Shown: positions 9,079 through 17,742, numbered from the stretch's first letter. The stretch is DNA of 64,000 bases from Rathayibacter sp. SD072 (GCF_017355185.1 NZ_JADILJ010000002.1:1-64000); one strand, 5' to 3'. Numbers and translations: made by a program. The notes: generated by a model from the sequence alone, not told the origin.

Positions 9079-10099
9079 CGTGGCTCCCTCCGGAGTCGGA
9101 CGCGGACTCGTGATCGGACAGGGAGCGCCGGAGGCGCCGGACCACCGCATCGCGGAGTTCGACCGGTTCGAGGACGACGACCTCGGGTCCGTATCCCGCC
9201 AACTCGTCGGCGAGGATGTCGGCGTCGGTGTAGTGCAGGCGGAGCACGTGCTCCCCCTCCCCCGACGTCTCTGCTCGGCGGCCGAGGCGCAGCGCCGCGT
9301 CGGAGTCGGCGGCGACCCGCAGGAGTGCGCTCGTGCGGCTCAGCACCTCGTCCAGCTGGGCGAGTGCCAGGACGGCCTGGTCCCCCTCCTCCGGCTCGAA
9401 CGTCCGTCCGGTCGAGGAGACCGGTCCGACGATGCGCGCGAGCAGGAACGTGCGGGTCCCCTCGGCGCTCTCATCCCAGGCGTGTAGGTGCCAGCGACCC
9501 TGGTGGTTGACCAGCGCCCGCGGCCGGACGGTGCGGAGCCGCGGTTCGGCGCCGCCCGGCTTGAGGTAGGGGAACCGGACGACCTGGTTGCGGTCGAGCG
9601 CTGTGCTCAGCGGTTCGAACGATGCCTCGCGCACCCGGATCGAGGGGCTGATGCCGATGACCGGGTCCACGGACTCGACGCCGATGGAGCGCAGCTTGAT
9701 CAGCGCGCGACGGGACTCGGCCGACAGGGTCCCCTCGCGCCACACCGCACCGGCGAGGCGGAGCAGCGCGACCTCCTCCGGGTCGAACGCGATGTCGGCG
9801 GGGAGGTCGTAGCTGCGCTTGGCGATCCGGTAGCGCACGGTCTGGGTGTTCCCGGGGTCGCCCGGGGCGTCGACCGTCTCGATCGGGATCCCGAGCTCGC
9901 GGAGGTCGTCCTTGTCGCGCTCGAACTGGCGCTCGAGGGAGGACCGGTCCCCCCGGTCGGAGCGCTGGCGGTAGCCCTGCACGGTCGAGAGCACGTCCGA
10001 CTTCGTCAGCCCGTTCTCGGCCGCCACGAGGGCGAGCACGAGGTTGAACAGACGCTCCTCGGCCGGGATGCGGCTCGAGGGAGAGGCGTCGGCGGGCAC
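9071..10099 (-). CDS. pafB: WYL-domain transcriptional activator PafB
   Basis: This 342-residue protein has an N-terminal winged helix (RLFNLVLALVAAENGLTKSD, about 14-70) and a WYL domain with FPYLKPGGAEPRLRTVRP and HQGRWHLHAWD, plus a C-terminal WCX region. It pairs with PafC as a DNA damage response activator. GTG at 10099 was chosen because the domain starts shortly after. A TANNNT hexamer 7 nt upstream with no clear Shine-Dalgarno suggests a leaderless internal promoter. The usual pafA neighbour is not next to it. Confidence 0.9.
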   Translation of the reverse strand: MPADASPSSRIPAEERLFNLVLALVAAENGLTKSDVLSTVQGYRQRSDRGDRSSLERQFERDKDDLRELGIPIETVDAPGDPGNTQTVRYRIAKRSYDLPADIAFDPEEVALLRLAGAVWREGTLSAESRRALIKLRSIGVESVDPVIGISPSIRVREASFEPLSTALDRNQVVRFPYLKPGGAEPRLRTVRPRALVNHQGRWHLHAWDESAEGTRTFLLARIVGPVSSTGRTFEPEEGDQAVLALAQLDEVLSRTSALLRVAADSDAALRLGRRAETSGEGEHVLRLHYTDADILADELAGYGPEVVVLEPVELRDAVVRRLRRSLSDHESASDSGGSHDG

Positions 10100-10106
10100 G
10101 CCCTCC

Positions 10107-10112
10107 AGTCTA
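10107..10112 (-). promoter_or_regulatory. Candidate leaderless promoter (-10) of pafB
   Basis: On the minus strand TAGACT ends 7 nt before the GTG start of pafB. It falls inside the 26-bp gap after the FKBP gene. It would allow pafBC to be transcribed independently of the upstream part of the operon. Confidence 0.4.
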
Positions 10113-10125
10113 GGGCGCGGCCGAC

Positions 10126-11082
10126 TCAGGCGATCCCGAGCACGTCGGCGACGAAGACCAGCGTCGAGCCGGCGGGGATCGTCGACTGCTCGGTGTCGCC
10201 GTAGCCCTGCTCGGGCGGGATGACCGCGATGACCTGCGAGCCGACGGGCTGGCCGATGAGCGCGTCGGCGAAGCCGGGGATCACGCCGCCCTGCGCGGTC
10301 GATCCGTCGGCCGCGGTGAAGACGACGGGCGCGCCCTTCTCCCAGCTCGAGTCGAACGACTCGCCGGTGCTCCAGAGCCAGCCGGTGTACGCGACGACGA
10401 CCTGGTCGCCCTCCTCGACGACCTGCCCGTCGCCCTTCTTGAGCTGCGCGATCTCCAGCTCGGTCGGAGCGTCGCCCGAGGGCTTGGCGAGTCCCGGGGT
10501 GCCGTTCTCGTCGAGGGTGACCGTCGGGAAGCCGTTGGGGGCGGGCTGCTGGTCGCCGTCCGCACGAGCGAGGGACGCGCTCTGCACGTCGGCCACCAGC
10601 ACGAGCGTGTCGTCGGGCGCGATGCCGAGCTGCGCGGAGGACTCGCCGAAGCCGTCCTCCGGAGCGATGGCGATCGCGACGCGGGAGCCGACCTGCGTGC
10701 AGAGGAGCCCGTCGTTCAGTCCGACGAGCCCGGAGCCGCCCACGGCGAAGCGCGCGGTGCTCTCGCCGTCGTAGGGCGAGGCCTCGAGGACGCTGCCGTC
10801 GGCGCCGTTGACGAGGGTGTAGTCGATCGTGACGAGCTGCCCCTTCTCGAGCGGGGCGCCCGTCCCCTCGATCAGGGTGCTGACCTGCGACGTGGTCGCC
10901 TTCAGCGGGCTGGGCACCGAGACCTCGGGCTGCGCACCGAAGTCGCCGCTGGCCTCGACCGCCGACGAGGAGTCCCCGGCGGTGAAGGGGGCGTCGCAGT
11001 CGGCGGTCGGCGAGGACGCGGAGCATCCCGCGAGGGCGACGACGATGCCGATGCTGGCGATGAGCGCGGTGGTGCGGCGCAC
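10126..11082 (-). CDS. Tandem-domain FKBP-type peptidyl-prolyl isomerase lipoprotein
   Basis: This 318-residue secreted lipoprotein starts with basic residues, a hydrophobic stretch and the lipobox LAGC (Cys20). It has two FKBP folds in tandem. The first (about 60-150) carries GQLVTIDYTLVNG and VGSRVAIAIAPEDGFG. The second (about 200-318) carries GDQVVVAYTGWLW, IPGFADALIGQPVGSQVIAVIPPEQGYG and the terminal LVFVADVLG. The second domain looks the more canonical. The GTG start with an AGAGGA site places the signal sequence at the N-terminus. It lies between trmI and pafB; a similar gene is found in this locus in other actinobacteria. Confidence 0.88.
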   Translation of the reverse strand: MRRTTALIASIGIVVALAGCSASSPTADCDAPFTAGDSSSAVEASGDFGAQPEVSVPSPLKATTSQVSTLIEGTGAPLEKGQLVTIDYTLVNGADGSVLEASPYDGESTARFAVGGSGLVGLNDGLLCTQVGSRVAIAIAPEDGFGESSAQLGIAPDDTLVLVADVQSASLARADGDQQPAPNGFPTVTLDENGTPGLAKPSGDAPTELEIAQLKKGDGQVVEEGDQVVVAYTGWLWSTGESFDSSWEKGAPVVFTAADGSTAQGGVIPGFADALIGQPVGSQVIAVIPPEQGYGDTEQSTIPAGSTLVFVADVLGIA

Positions 11083-11167
11083 GGGTCCTCTATTCGACGG
11101 GGTGGAGCGGAGCAGGAGGGGCCCGGCGGCGGGAGGACCGGGCAGCGGCCCGGAGGCCGCATCCATC

Positions 11168-12205
11168 TTAGACGATGCCCTCATCGCCCTCGGGGACCTC
11201 GTCGGACTCCTCGGCGCCGAAGCCGCGGGCGCGGGAGAGCTCGGCGCTGGTCGCCGACTCGCGCACGCGCTTGCGCAGGCTCTTGGGGCTCACGGCGCGC
11301 TCGCCGAGGGCGCCGGGCGTCCACGCCTCGACGTCCTCGTCGCTGAAGTCCGTCTTCGACGGACGGCGCTTGAGCTCGGGCAGCACGGTGTCCGGGGCGA
11401 GCCGGCGCGCGGTGATGAGGAAGCCGGTGTGCCCGATCATCCGGTGATCCGGGCGGACGGCCAGGCCCTCGACGTGCCAGCCGCGGACCATCGTCTCGTT
11501 CGACGACGGGTTGGTGAACAGCCCGGAGGCGCGGATCGCCTCCGCGACACGGGAGAGCTGCGTGACGGTCGCGACGTAGCAGAGCAGGACGCCGCCCGGG
11601 GTGAGCGCGTCGGCGGCGACGTCGAGGCACTCCCAGGGGGCGAGCATGTCGAGGACGACGCGGTCGGCCTCTCCCGGCGCGACCGCTCCGGGCAGTTCGT
11701 CGACGAGATCGCCGACGGTGACGCTCCAGTTGTCCGGGGTGTACCCGAGGAACGTCTCGACGTTCGCGCGGGCGACATCGGCGAACTCGTCGCGGCGCTC
11801 GAAGGACGACAAGCGCCCCGTCGGGCCGACCGCGCGCAGCAGCCACAGGGAGAGGGCGCCGGAGCCCACCCCCGCCTCGACGACGCGGGCTCCCGGGAAC
11901 ACGTCCGCCAGAGCGAGGATCTGCGCAGCGTCCTTCGGGTAGACGATCGCCGCGCCCCGGGGCATCGACATCACGAAGTCGGCGAGCAGCGGCCGCAGCG
12001 CGAGGTGCTCGACACCGACGGTGTTCACCACCACCGATCCGTCGGGGAGGCCGATGATCGTGTCGTGCTCGATGCCGCCCCGGTGCGTGTGGAAGACCTT
12101 GCCCGGGATCAGCGTGATGGTGTTCATCCGCCCCTTGGGGCCGGTCAGCTGGACGCGGTCGCCCGCGCGGAAGGGTCCGGAATGCTGCAGTGCCTCACCG
12201 GTCAT
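11168..12205 (-). CDS. trmI: tRNA (adenine-58-N1)-methyltransferase TrmI
   Basis: This 345-residue protein is recognised as TrmI, which makes m1A58 in the T-loop of tRNAs. The N-terminal beta domain (about 1-80) has HTHRGGIEHDTIIG. The Rossmann S-adenosylmethionine site is RVVEAGVGSGALSLWLLRAVG (about residue 107), followed by the acidic VVLDMLAPWE. A C-terminal extension of about 60 residues is charged and probably disordered. The ATG overlaps the upstream HAD gene's stop by 4 bp. In actinobacteria trmI normally borders the pup-proteasome cluster. Confidence 0.92.
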   Translation of the reverse strand: MTGEALQHSGPFRAGDRVQLTGPKGRMNTITLIPGKVFHTHRGGIEHDTIIGLPDGSVVVNTVGVEHLALRPLLADFVMSMPRGAAIVYPKDAAQILALADVFPGARVVEAGVGSGALSLWLLRAVGPTGRLSSFERRDEFADVARANVETFLGYTPDNWSVTVGDLVDELPGAVAPGEADRVVLDMLAPWECLDVAADALTPGGVLLCYVATVTQLSRVAEAIRASGLFTNPSSNETMVRGWHVEGLAVRPDHRMIGHTGFLITARRLAPDTVLPELKRRPSKTDFSDEDVEAWTPGALGERAVSPKSLRKRVRESATSAELSRARGFGAEESDEVPEGDEGIV

Positions 12206-12936
12206 CGGAGGGCCTCCGTCTCGGTCGTGCGCGGCCGGTCGCCGCGGTGCTCGGAGGACACCAGCGCGAGGTCCGCGAGAGTGCGGCCCGCGAGGGTGGG
12301 CCAGAGGGCGTAGGGGGCGCGCGCGTCGAGCTCGAGCTGGTGCGGGACGCCGATCGCGGCGGCGCCCGAGGCGACGGCGGCGGCGAGTCCGGCATGGGAG
12401 TCCTCGATGGCGACGCACTCGCCCACCTCGACTCCCAGAGTGCTCGCGGCGAGGAGGTACGCCTCGGGGTCGGGCTTGCTGCGCTGGACCATGTCCCCGC
12501 TGACGATCGTGGCGAAGGCGGGGAACGGCAGGCGGTCGACGACGGCGCGCGCCATGCGCCCGATCGACATGGTGACCAGCGCCTGCGGGACACCGGCCTC
12601 CCGGACGGCCGAGAGCAGCTCCAGGGCGCCGGGACGCCACGGGATCTCGACGGCGAGCTGCGCGACGACCTCGTCGGTCATGCGGTCGATGATCGCGTCG
12701 ACGCTCAGATCGACGCCCTTGCCCTGCAGGATCCGCGCGGAGGCGGGGAGTCCGGAGCCGACGAGGCTCATCGCGTCCTCGTGGGTCCAGACGCCGCCGA
12801 ACGACTCGACGAGCGCGTGCTCGGAGGCCATCCAGTAGGGCTCGGTGTCGACGAGGGTGCCGTCCATGTCCCAGAGGACGGCGGCCGGCGCCTCGGGGAC
12901 GGCGTGCGCCCGGGGGGCGGAGGTGTCGGAAGTCAC
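12202..12936 (-). CDS. HAD-superfamily hydrolase (beta-phosphoglucomutase-like)
   Basis: This 244-residue HAD phosphatase shows all four motifs: DMDGTLVDTE (about residue 23), a serine/threonine motif II in LVTMSIG, lysine in QRSKPDPEAY, and EDSHAGLAA. The cap domain between motifs I and II places it in the subfamily with beta-phosphoglucomutase and phosphoglycolate phosphatases. The substrate cannot be read from sequence. The GTG start has a TACGAT hexamer 8 nt upstream, so it may head a leaderless ten-gene transcript down to lnt. Confidence 0.86.
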   Translation of the reverse strand: MTSDTSAPRAHAVPEAPAAVLWDMDGTLVDTEPYWMASEHALVESFGGVWTHEDAMSLVGSGLPASARILQGKGVDLSVDAIIDRMTDEVVAQLAVEIPWRPGALELLSAVREAGVPQALVTMSIGRMARAVVDRLPFPAFATIVSGDMVQRSKPDPEAYLLAASTLGVEVGECVAIEDSHAGLAAAVASGAAAIGVPHQLELDARAPYALWPTLAGRTLADLALVSSEHRGDRPRTTETEALR

Positions 12937-12944
12937 GAGCGACC

Positions 12945-12950
12945 ATCGTA
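12945..12950 (-). promoter_or_regulatory. Candidate leaderless promoter (-10) of the HAD-trmI-...-lnt run
   Basis: TACGAT on the minus strand ends 8 nt before the GTG of the HAD gene, and no Shine-Dalgarno is visible. It is the most upstream promoter-like element of the ten-gene minus-strand run. It faces the divergent PAC2 gene. Confidence 0.4.
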
Positions 12951-13028
12951 CCGGCAGGCCCGGGAGCGGGCCCCGTACGCGGACAGCGGAAAGCGTCTGG
13001 CCCGCGCAGCCCCGGGTGGGCCGGGTCC

Positions 13029-13034
13029 TATCCT
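13029..13034 (+). promoter_or_regulatory. Candidate -10 element of the PAC2 gene
   Basis: TATCCT fits the actinobacterial -10 pattern TANNNT. It lies 65 bp before the chosen ATG of the PAC2 gene and 10 bp before an in-frame GTG at 13045. Confidence 0.35.
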
Positions 13035-13098
13035 TGTGCAACGGGTGCCCGCGGACCGCGGGGAACCGGACCTCGAGCCGAACGCGGAGATCGTGCCT

Positions 13099-13959
13099 AT
13101 GAACGTGATCAAGGGAAACGTCCTCGTCGTGGCCTTCGAAGGCTGGAACGACGCGGGAGACGCCGCGAGCGGAGCCGTCCGGCTCGTCAAGGACGACGGC
13201 GACTACGTGCCCCTGTTCGCGGTCGACGCCGAGCAGTACTACGACTTCCAGTACACCCGTCCGATGCTCTCGATCGGCGAGGACGGACGACGCACCCTCG
13301 CGTGGCCCGGCACGCAGATCTTCGGACCCGCCGACACCTCGGTCGACGCCGAGAGCGCCCTCTACGTGATGATCGGCACCGAGCCGTCGCGGAGCTGGAA
13401 GAGCTTCGCCGCGGAGGTGGTCGACGCCATGCTCGCGATCGACATCTCCTCCGTCGTGTTCCTCGGCGCGATGCTCGCCGACGTCCCGCACACCCGGCCG
13501 ATCTCGATCTTCGCGTCGAGCGAGAACGCCGAGCTGCGCTCCGAGCTCGATCTGGAGCGCTCGAGCTACGAGGGTCCGGTGGGGATCCTCAGCGTGATCG
13601 GCGAGGCCGCGCAGAAGGTCGGCATCCCCGCCGTCTCGATCTGGGCATCCGTTCCGCACTACGTGCACAACGCCCCCTCTCCCAAGGCGATGCTGGCGCT
13701 GCTGGAGAAGCTCGAGGAGGTCGTGGGCCTGGTGATCCCCCGCGGCGACCTGGTCGAGGATGCCGAGGAGTGGGAGCGCGGGATCGACGCTCTCGCGAAC
13801 GACGACGAGGAGATGGCCGCCTACATCGCGCAGCTCGAGCAGGCGCGCGACACCGTCGACTCCCCCGAGGCGAGCGGCGAGGCCATCGCGCAGGAGTTCG
13901 AGCGCTACCTGCGCCGCCGAGGCGACGGGCGCTCCGGCGAGGAGCCCTGGCGCCCGTGA
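13099..13959 (+). CDS. PAC2-family protein (proteasome assembly chaperone-like)
   Basis: This 286-residue protein belongs to the PAC2 family, with the characteristic start VLVVAFEGWNDAGDAASGAV. A conserved core follows (FLGAMLADVPHTRP, SIWASVPHYVHNAPSPKAML), then an acidic helical C-terminus. The family is named for eukaryotic proteasome assembly chaperones, but bacterial members have no proven role. ATG 13099 has a ggag site. An in-frame GTG at 13045 would add 18 residues and cannot be excluded. It is divergent from the HAD-trmI-pafBC run. Confidence 0.86.
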   Translation: MNVIKGNVLVVAFEGWNDAGDAASGAVRLVKDDGDYVPLFAVDAEQYYDFQYTRPMLSIGEDGRRTLAWPGTQIFGPADTSVDAESALYVMIGTEPSRSWKSFAAEVVDAMLAIDISSVVFLGAMLADVPHTRPISIFASSENAELRSELDLERSSYEGPVGILSVIGEAAQKVGIPAVSIWASVPHYVHNAPSPKAMLALLEKLEEVVGLVIPRGDLVEDAEEWERGIDALANDDEEMAAYIAQLEQARDTVDSPEASGEAIAQEFERYLRRRGDGRSGEEPWRP

Positions 13960-13985
13960 CCCGCTGACCCGCTCCCGCGAGCGGA

Positions 13986-15233
13986 TCAGCCGAGCCTGAC
14001 TCCCAGGAGGGCGTCGACCGCGTCGCGCAGCAGCGCCGGGTCGTCCACCCCGGTCGCCGCCACGGCGTCCAGGAGGGCGAGTGCCCCGGGGGTGTCCATG
14101 TCCTCCCGGAGGACGGCGCGCAGGCGCGCGAGGACCTCGACGGCCGACGCCGTCCCCGACTCGGCGAGCGACGCCTCCCACCGCTCCAGGCGCTCGATCG
14201 CGGCGGGCAGGTCCTCGGGCAGCCACTCCCAGTCGGAGCGGTAGTGGTGCGCGAGGAGCGCGAGACGGACGGCGCGCGGATCCGTGCCCTCTGCGCGCAG
14301 CCGCGAGACCAGCACCAGGTTGCCCAGCGACTTGCTCATCTTCTCGCCCTCGTAGGCGACCATGCCCGCGTGCGCGTACGCGCGGGCGAGCGGGCGGCCC
14401 GAGAGCGACGCGGCGTGCCCGGCACTGAACTCGTGGTGGGGGAAGACGAGGTCGCTGCCCCCGCCCTGCAGCGTGAAGTCGGGACCGAGGCGGTCGAGGG
14501 CGATCACCGAGCACTCGATGTGCCAGCCGGGCCGTCCGCGCCCGACGGCGGAATCCCACGCCGGCTCCCCCGGTCGCTCCGCCCGCCACAGCAGCGGATC
14601 GAGCGGGTGCCGCTTGCCGGAACGATCGGGATCGCCGCCGCGGGCCGCGAAGAGCTCGGCCATCGTCACCGGATCGAGCCCGCTCTCGCTGCCCAGGTGC
14701 CACACCTCGCCCTCGGCCGCCGAGATGTCGTAGTAGAGGTCGTCGGCGCCGTCGGCCGCGCCCTCGGGGGCCGGCACGCGGTACGCGACGCCGTCGCGCT
14801 CGAGACGGGCGACGGCCTCGGCGATCGGCTCGATCGTCTCGGTCACGCCGACGTAGTGGGCGGGCGGCAGGATGCGCAGCGCCGCCATGTCGCCGCGGAA
14901 CAGCTCCACCTGCTCCTCGGCGAGCTCGCGCCAGTCGACGCCGGTCGCCGTGGCGCGCTCGAGCAGCGGGTCGTCGACATCGGTGATGTTCTGCGCGTAC
15001 TCCACGGTGATACCCGCATCGAGCCACAGCCGCTGGACGATGTCGAAGGCGAGGTACGTGGAGGCGTGGCCGAGGTGGGTGGCGTCGTAGGGCGTGATGC
15101 CGCAGACGTAGAGGCGGGCCGTGCCCTCCTCGGCCGCGAGTTCGACGAGACCGCCGGTGGCGGTGTCGCGGACGCGGGGCACGGGTCCGGTGCCGGGGAG
15201 AGCGGGGACGGACGGGGAGTTCCAGGCGCGCAT
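13986..15233 (-). CDS. mshC: Mycothiol ligase (Cys:GlcN-Ins ligase) MshC
   Basis: This 415-residue class I tRNA-synthetase-like enzyme ligates cysteine to GlcN-inositol in mycothiol synthesis. It resembles CysS but has the MshC-type HIGH region CGITPYDATHLGHASTY (residues about 44-60). It also shows the zinc-site pattern with GWHIECSVIA, the HEFSAGHA histidines and the KMSKSLGN loop. The short C-terminus lacks a full tRNA-binding domain, as expected for MshC. It directly abuts uppP with no intergenic gap. It shows that the organism uses mycothiol as its thiol buffer. Confidence 0.93.
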   Translation of the reverse strand: MRAWNSPSVPALPGTGPVPRVRDTATGGLVELAAEEGTARLYVCGITPYDATHLGHASTYLAFDIVQRLWLDAGITVEYAQNITDVDDPLLERATATGVDWRELAEEQVELFRGDMAALRILPPAHYVGVTETIEPIAEAVARLERDGVAYRVPAPEGAADGADDLYYDISAAEGEVWHLGSESGLDPVTMAELFAARGGDPDRSGKRHPLDPLLWRAERPGEPAWDSAVGRGRPGWHIECSVIALDRLGPDFTLQGGGSDLVFPHHEFSAGHAASLSGRPLARAYAHAGMVAYEGEKMSKSLGNLVLVSRLRAEGTDPRAVRLALLAHHYRSDWEWLPEDLPAAIERLERWEASLAESGTASAVEVLARLRAVLREDMDTPGALALLDAVAATGVDDPALLRDAVDALLGVRLG

Positions 15234-16082
15234 CTAGGCCGCGATGAGTCCGGTGCTGAGCGCGACCATGAGGACGCCGCCGAGCAGGATCCGGTAGATC
15301 ACGAACGGGAGGAAGCTGCGGCGGGAGATGTAGCCCATGAAGAACGCGATCACGACGAAGCCGACCACGAAGGCGACGATGGTCGCGACCAGCGTCTCCA
15401 TGCCGCCCACCTGGATCTGGTTGGGCAGCACCTCGGGATCGCTGATGCTCTTGTAGAGCTGGTAGAGACCGCTGCCGAAGACGGCCGGGATCGCCAGGAG
15501 GAACGAGTACCGCGCCGCGGCCTTGCGCTCGTAGCCCATGAAGAGGCCGGCCGTGATGGTGCCGCCCGAGCGGGAGACGCCGGGGATGAGCGCGAGCGCC
15601 TGGGCGCCTCCGTAGATGAGGCCGTCGCGGCCGTTGAGATCGCGCAGACGGCGCTTCTTCGCTCCGACGTGGTCCGCGATGCCGAGCAGGATGCCGAAGA
15701 GGATCAGCGTCGTCGCGACCACCCAGAGCGAGCGGAGCGTCGTCTCGATCGCGTCCTGGAAGATCAGGCCGAGCACGATGATCGGGAGGCTGCCGATGAT
15801 GATCAGCCAGCCCATCCGGGCGTTCGGGTCGGAGCGGGGCACCCGGCCGACGAGCGACCGGCACCAGTTGCCGACGATCTTCACGATGTCGCGCCAGAAG
15901 TAGATGATGACCGCGGTCTCGGTGCCCAGCTGGGTGATGGCGGTGAACGCCGCTCCGGTGTCCCGGCCGTCGAGCCCCGGCAGCAGTTCGCTGACGATGC
16001 GCAGGTGGGCGCTGGAGGAGATGGGGAGGAATTCGGTCAGACCCTGGACGAGTCCCAGGATCAGCGCTTCGAGCAGGCCCAT
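15234..16082 (-). CDS. uppP: Undecaprenyl-diphosphatase UppP/BacA
   Basis: This 282-residue polytopic membrane enzyme recycles undecaprenyl pyrophosphate to the monophosphate carrier for peptidoglycan synthesis. Diagnostic motifs are [17 protein letters not shown] at the N-terminus and [19 protein letters not shown] in the middle, both of the BacA family. Eight or so hydrophobic segments cover the rest. It lies between an M20 peptidase and mshC on the minus strand, probably in one transcript. Confidence 0.95.
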   Translation of the reverse strand: MGLLEALILGLVQGLTEFLPISSSAHLRIVSELLPGLDGRDTGAAFTAITQLGTETAVIIYFWRDIVKIVGNWCRSLVGRVPRSDPNARMGWLIIIGSLPIIVLGLIFQDAIETTLRSLWVVATTLILFGILLGIADHVGAKKRRLRDLNGRDGLIYGGAQALALIPGVSRSGGTITAGLFMGYERKAAARYSFLLAIPAVFGSGLYQLYKSISDPEVLPNQIQVGGMETLVATIVAFVVGFVVIAFFMGYISRRSFLPFVIYRILLGGVLMVALSTGLIAA

Positions 16083-16151
16083 GCGTCACTTTCGAGGAGG
16101 GCTGGGGCGTCGTCGGCCAGCAGGCGGTCGGTGGCGGTCGGGAGGCTGACC

Positions 16152-17477
16152 TCAGGATCGCAGGAGCAGATCGGTCAGGACCTTCCTCCCGAAGACTAGT
16201 GCGTCGAGCGGAACCCGCTCATCGACCCCGTGGAACAGCGCCGGGAAGTCGAGCGACCCGGGCAGCTGCAGCGGAGCGAAGCCGTAGCCGGTGATGCCGA
16301 GCGTCGAGAGGGCCTTGTTGTCGGTCCCTCCGGAGAGCAGGTAGGGCAGCACCTCCGCGTCGGGGTCGAAGCGCCGGAGGGACGCGGCCATGCTCTCGAC
16401 GAGAGGGCCGGCGAAGGGGACCTCGAGTCCGATGTCGCGGTGCTGCACCTCGATCTCGATGTGCTCGCCCGCGAGCTCGCGGATCCGCTCGAGCACCGCG
16501 TCCTCCTCGCCCGGCAGCACGCGGACGTCGACGACCGCCTCCGCGAACTCGGGGATCACGTTCGCCTTGTAGCCGGCGCTCAGCATCGAGGGGTTCGCGG
16601 TGGTGCGCAGCGTCGCCGCGATGAAGCGCGAGGCGGTTCCGGTGGCGATCGCGAGCTCCTCCGGAGTGCTGCGCTGGGGGTCGCGGCCGAGGATGCGGGC
16701 GACCTCGCCGAGGAGCTCCCGCGTGGTGTCGGTGAGGCGGGTCGGCCACTCCTCGCTGCCGATGCGCGCGATCGCCTCGGCGAGGCGGGTCACCGCGTTC
16801 TCGCGGTTGATCTGCGAGCCGTGCCCGGCGGTGCCGCGCGCCCGGAGCTTCAGCCACAGGAGCGCCTTCTCGCCGGTCTGCACGAGGTAGGCGCGCGTCC
16901 CGTCGAGGTCGATGGAGTAGCCGCCGACCTCGCTGATCGCCTCGGTGGCGCCGGCGAACAGGTCGGGGCGCGTCTTCACGAGGTGACCGGATCCGCGGAC
17001 ACCGCCCGCCTCCTCGTCGGCGAAGAACGCGATGACGAGGTCCCGCGACGGGCGCCGACCGGAGCGCAGCACGTCGCCGAGGGAGGCGAGGATCATCGCG
17101 TCCATGTTCTTCATGTCGACGGCGCCTCGACCCCAGAGCATGCCGTCCTTGATCACTCCGCCGAACGGATCGACGCTCCAGTCCTCGGCGATCGCCGGGA
17201 CGACGTCGAGGTGGCCGTGGACGACGAGCGCGCCGCGGTCGCGGTCCTCCCCCGCGACCCGGGCGACCACGCTGGTGCGGCCGGGGTCGGAGTCCAGGAG
17301 CACCGGCTCGAGGCCGAGATCGCGCAGGTGCGAGGCGACGTACTCGGCGGCCTCCCGCTCGGGCTCCGCTCGGCCCTCGCCGTAGTTGCTCGTGTCGAAG
17401 CGGATGAGGTCGCGCGCGATCAGCGCGGTCTCGTCGAGATCCTGCTCGGGGACGGAGGAGGCGGAGGCGCTGGTCAT
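16152..17477 (-). CDS. M20/M25/M40-family metallopeptidase
   Basis: This 441-residue zinc exopeptidase or deacylase has metal-binding motifs VVHGHLDVVP (about 88), WGRGAVDMKNMDAM (about 115) and the catalytic glutamates in FFADEEAGG (about 152). The lid/dimerisation domain follows (about 195-335). A late histidine lies in the LFHGVDE region. The sequence resembles the ArgE/DapE/ACY1-like group, but the substrate is not determined. The start has TAGCGT 6 nt upstream and no Shine-Dalgarno, suggesting a leaderless mRNA. Confidence 0.86.
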   Translation of the reverse strand: MTSASASSVPEQDLDETALIARDLIRFDTSNYGEGRAEPEREAAEYVASHLRDLGLEPVLLDSDPGRTSVVARVAGEDRDRGALVVHGHLDVVPAIAEDWSVDPFGGVIKDGMLWGRGAVDMKNMDAMILASLGDVLRSGRRPSRDLVIAFFADEEAGGVRGSGHLVKTRPDLFAGATEAISEVGGYSIDLDGTRAYLVQTGEKALLWLKLRARGTAGHGSQINRENAVTRLAEAIARIGSEEWPTRLTDTTRELLGEVARILGRDPQRSTPEELAIATGTASRFIAATLRTTANPSMLSAGYKANVIPEFAEAVVDVRVLPGEEDAVLERIRELAGEHIEIEVQHRDIGLEVPFAGPLVESMAASLRRFDPDAEVLPYLLSGGTDNKALSTLGITGYGFAPLQLPGSLDFPALFHGVDERVPLDALVFGRKVLTDLLLRS

Positions 17478-17483
17478 GTCCCC

Positions 17484-17489
17484 ACGCTA
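17484..17489 (-). promoter_or_regulatory. Candidate leaderless promoter (-10) of the M20 peptidase
   Basis: TAGCGT on the minus strand ends 6 nt before the ATG of the M20 gene, with no ribosome binding site between. Confidence 0.45.
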
Positions 17490-17538
17490 CCGGCGGGGGC
17501 CTCCCTGCGCGGTGTCATCCACCCCTCTGAAACCGTGC

Positions 17539-17544
17539 TAATGT
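17539..17544 (+). promoter_or_regulatory. Candidate -10 element for tRNA-Leu
   Basis: TAATGT fits TANNNT and lies about 40 bp before the mature tRNA 5' end. No convincing -35 hexamer is visible. Confidence 0.35.
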
Positions 17545-17584
17545 CTTCTTCGGCCGCGGAAACGCAGGTCGGAAAGCAACACTC

Positions 17585-17669
17585 GTCCGGGTGGCGGAAA
17601 TGGCAGACGCGCTAGCTTGAGGTGCTAGTGCCCGTATAGGGCGTGGGGGTTCAAGTCCCCCCTCGGACA
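17585..17669 (+). tRNA. tRNA-Leu (anticodon GAG)
   Basis: The 85-nt sequence folds as a class II tRNA. The 7-bp acceptor stem pairs GTCCGGG with CTCGGAC and has discriminator A at 17669. The anticodon stem pairs CTAGC with GCTAG around the loop TTGAGGT, giving anticodon GAG (codons CUC/CUU). The T-loop GTTCAAGTC region is clear, and a variable arm fits leucine tRNAs. The 3' CCA is not encoded. A strong hairpin follows 8 bp later. Confidence 0.96.
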
Positions 17670-17676
17670 CAGAAGG

Positions 17677-17710
17677 AAATCCCCGTCTCTCCTCGGAGAG
17701 GCGGGGATTT
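17677..17710 (+). terminator. Rho-independent terminator of tRNA-Leu
   Basis: This is an almost perfect inverted repeat of two 16-nt arms (17677-17692 and 17695-17710, one G-T pair) around a 2-nt centre. The 5' arm starts AAATCCCCG. The 3' arm ends in TTT followed by CGTCGTT. It lies 7 bp after the tRNA. Confidence 0.8.
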
Positions 17711-17742
17711 CGTCGTTCCCGGGTGCGGTTCGTCGGCCGGAT

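Noticed and set aside
13986-15233. Cysteinyl-tRNA synthetase CysS
   Set aside because: The HIGH region and short C-terminus match MshC; it lacks the C-terminal tRNA-binding part of CysS.
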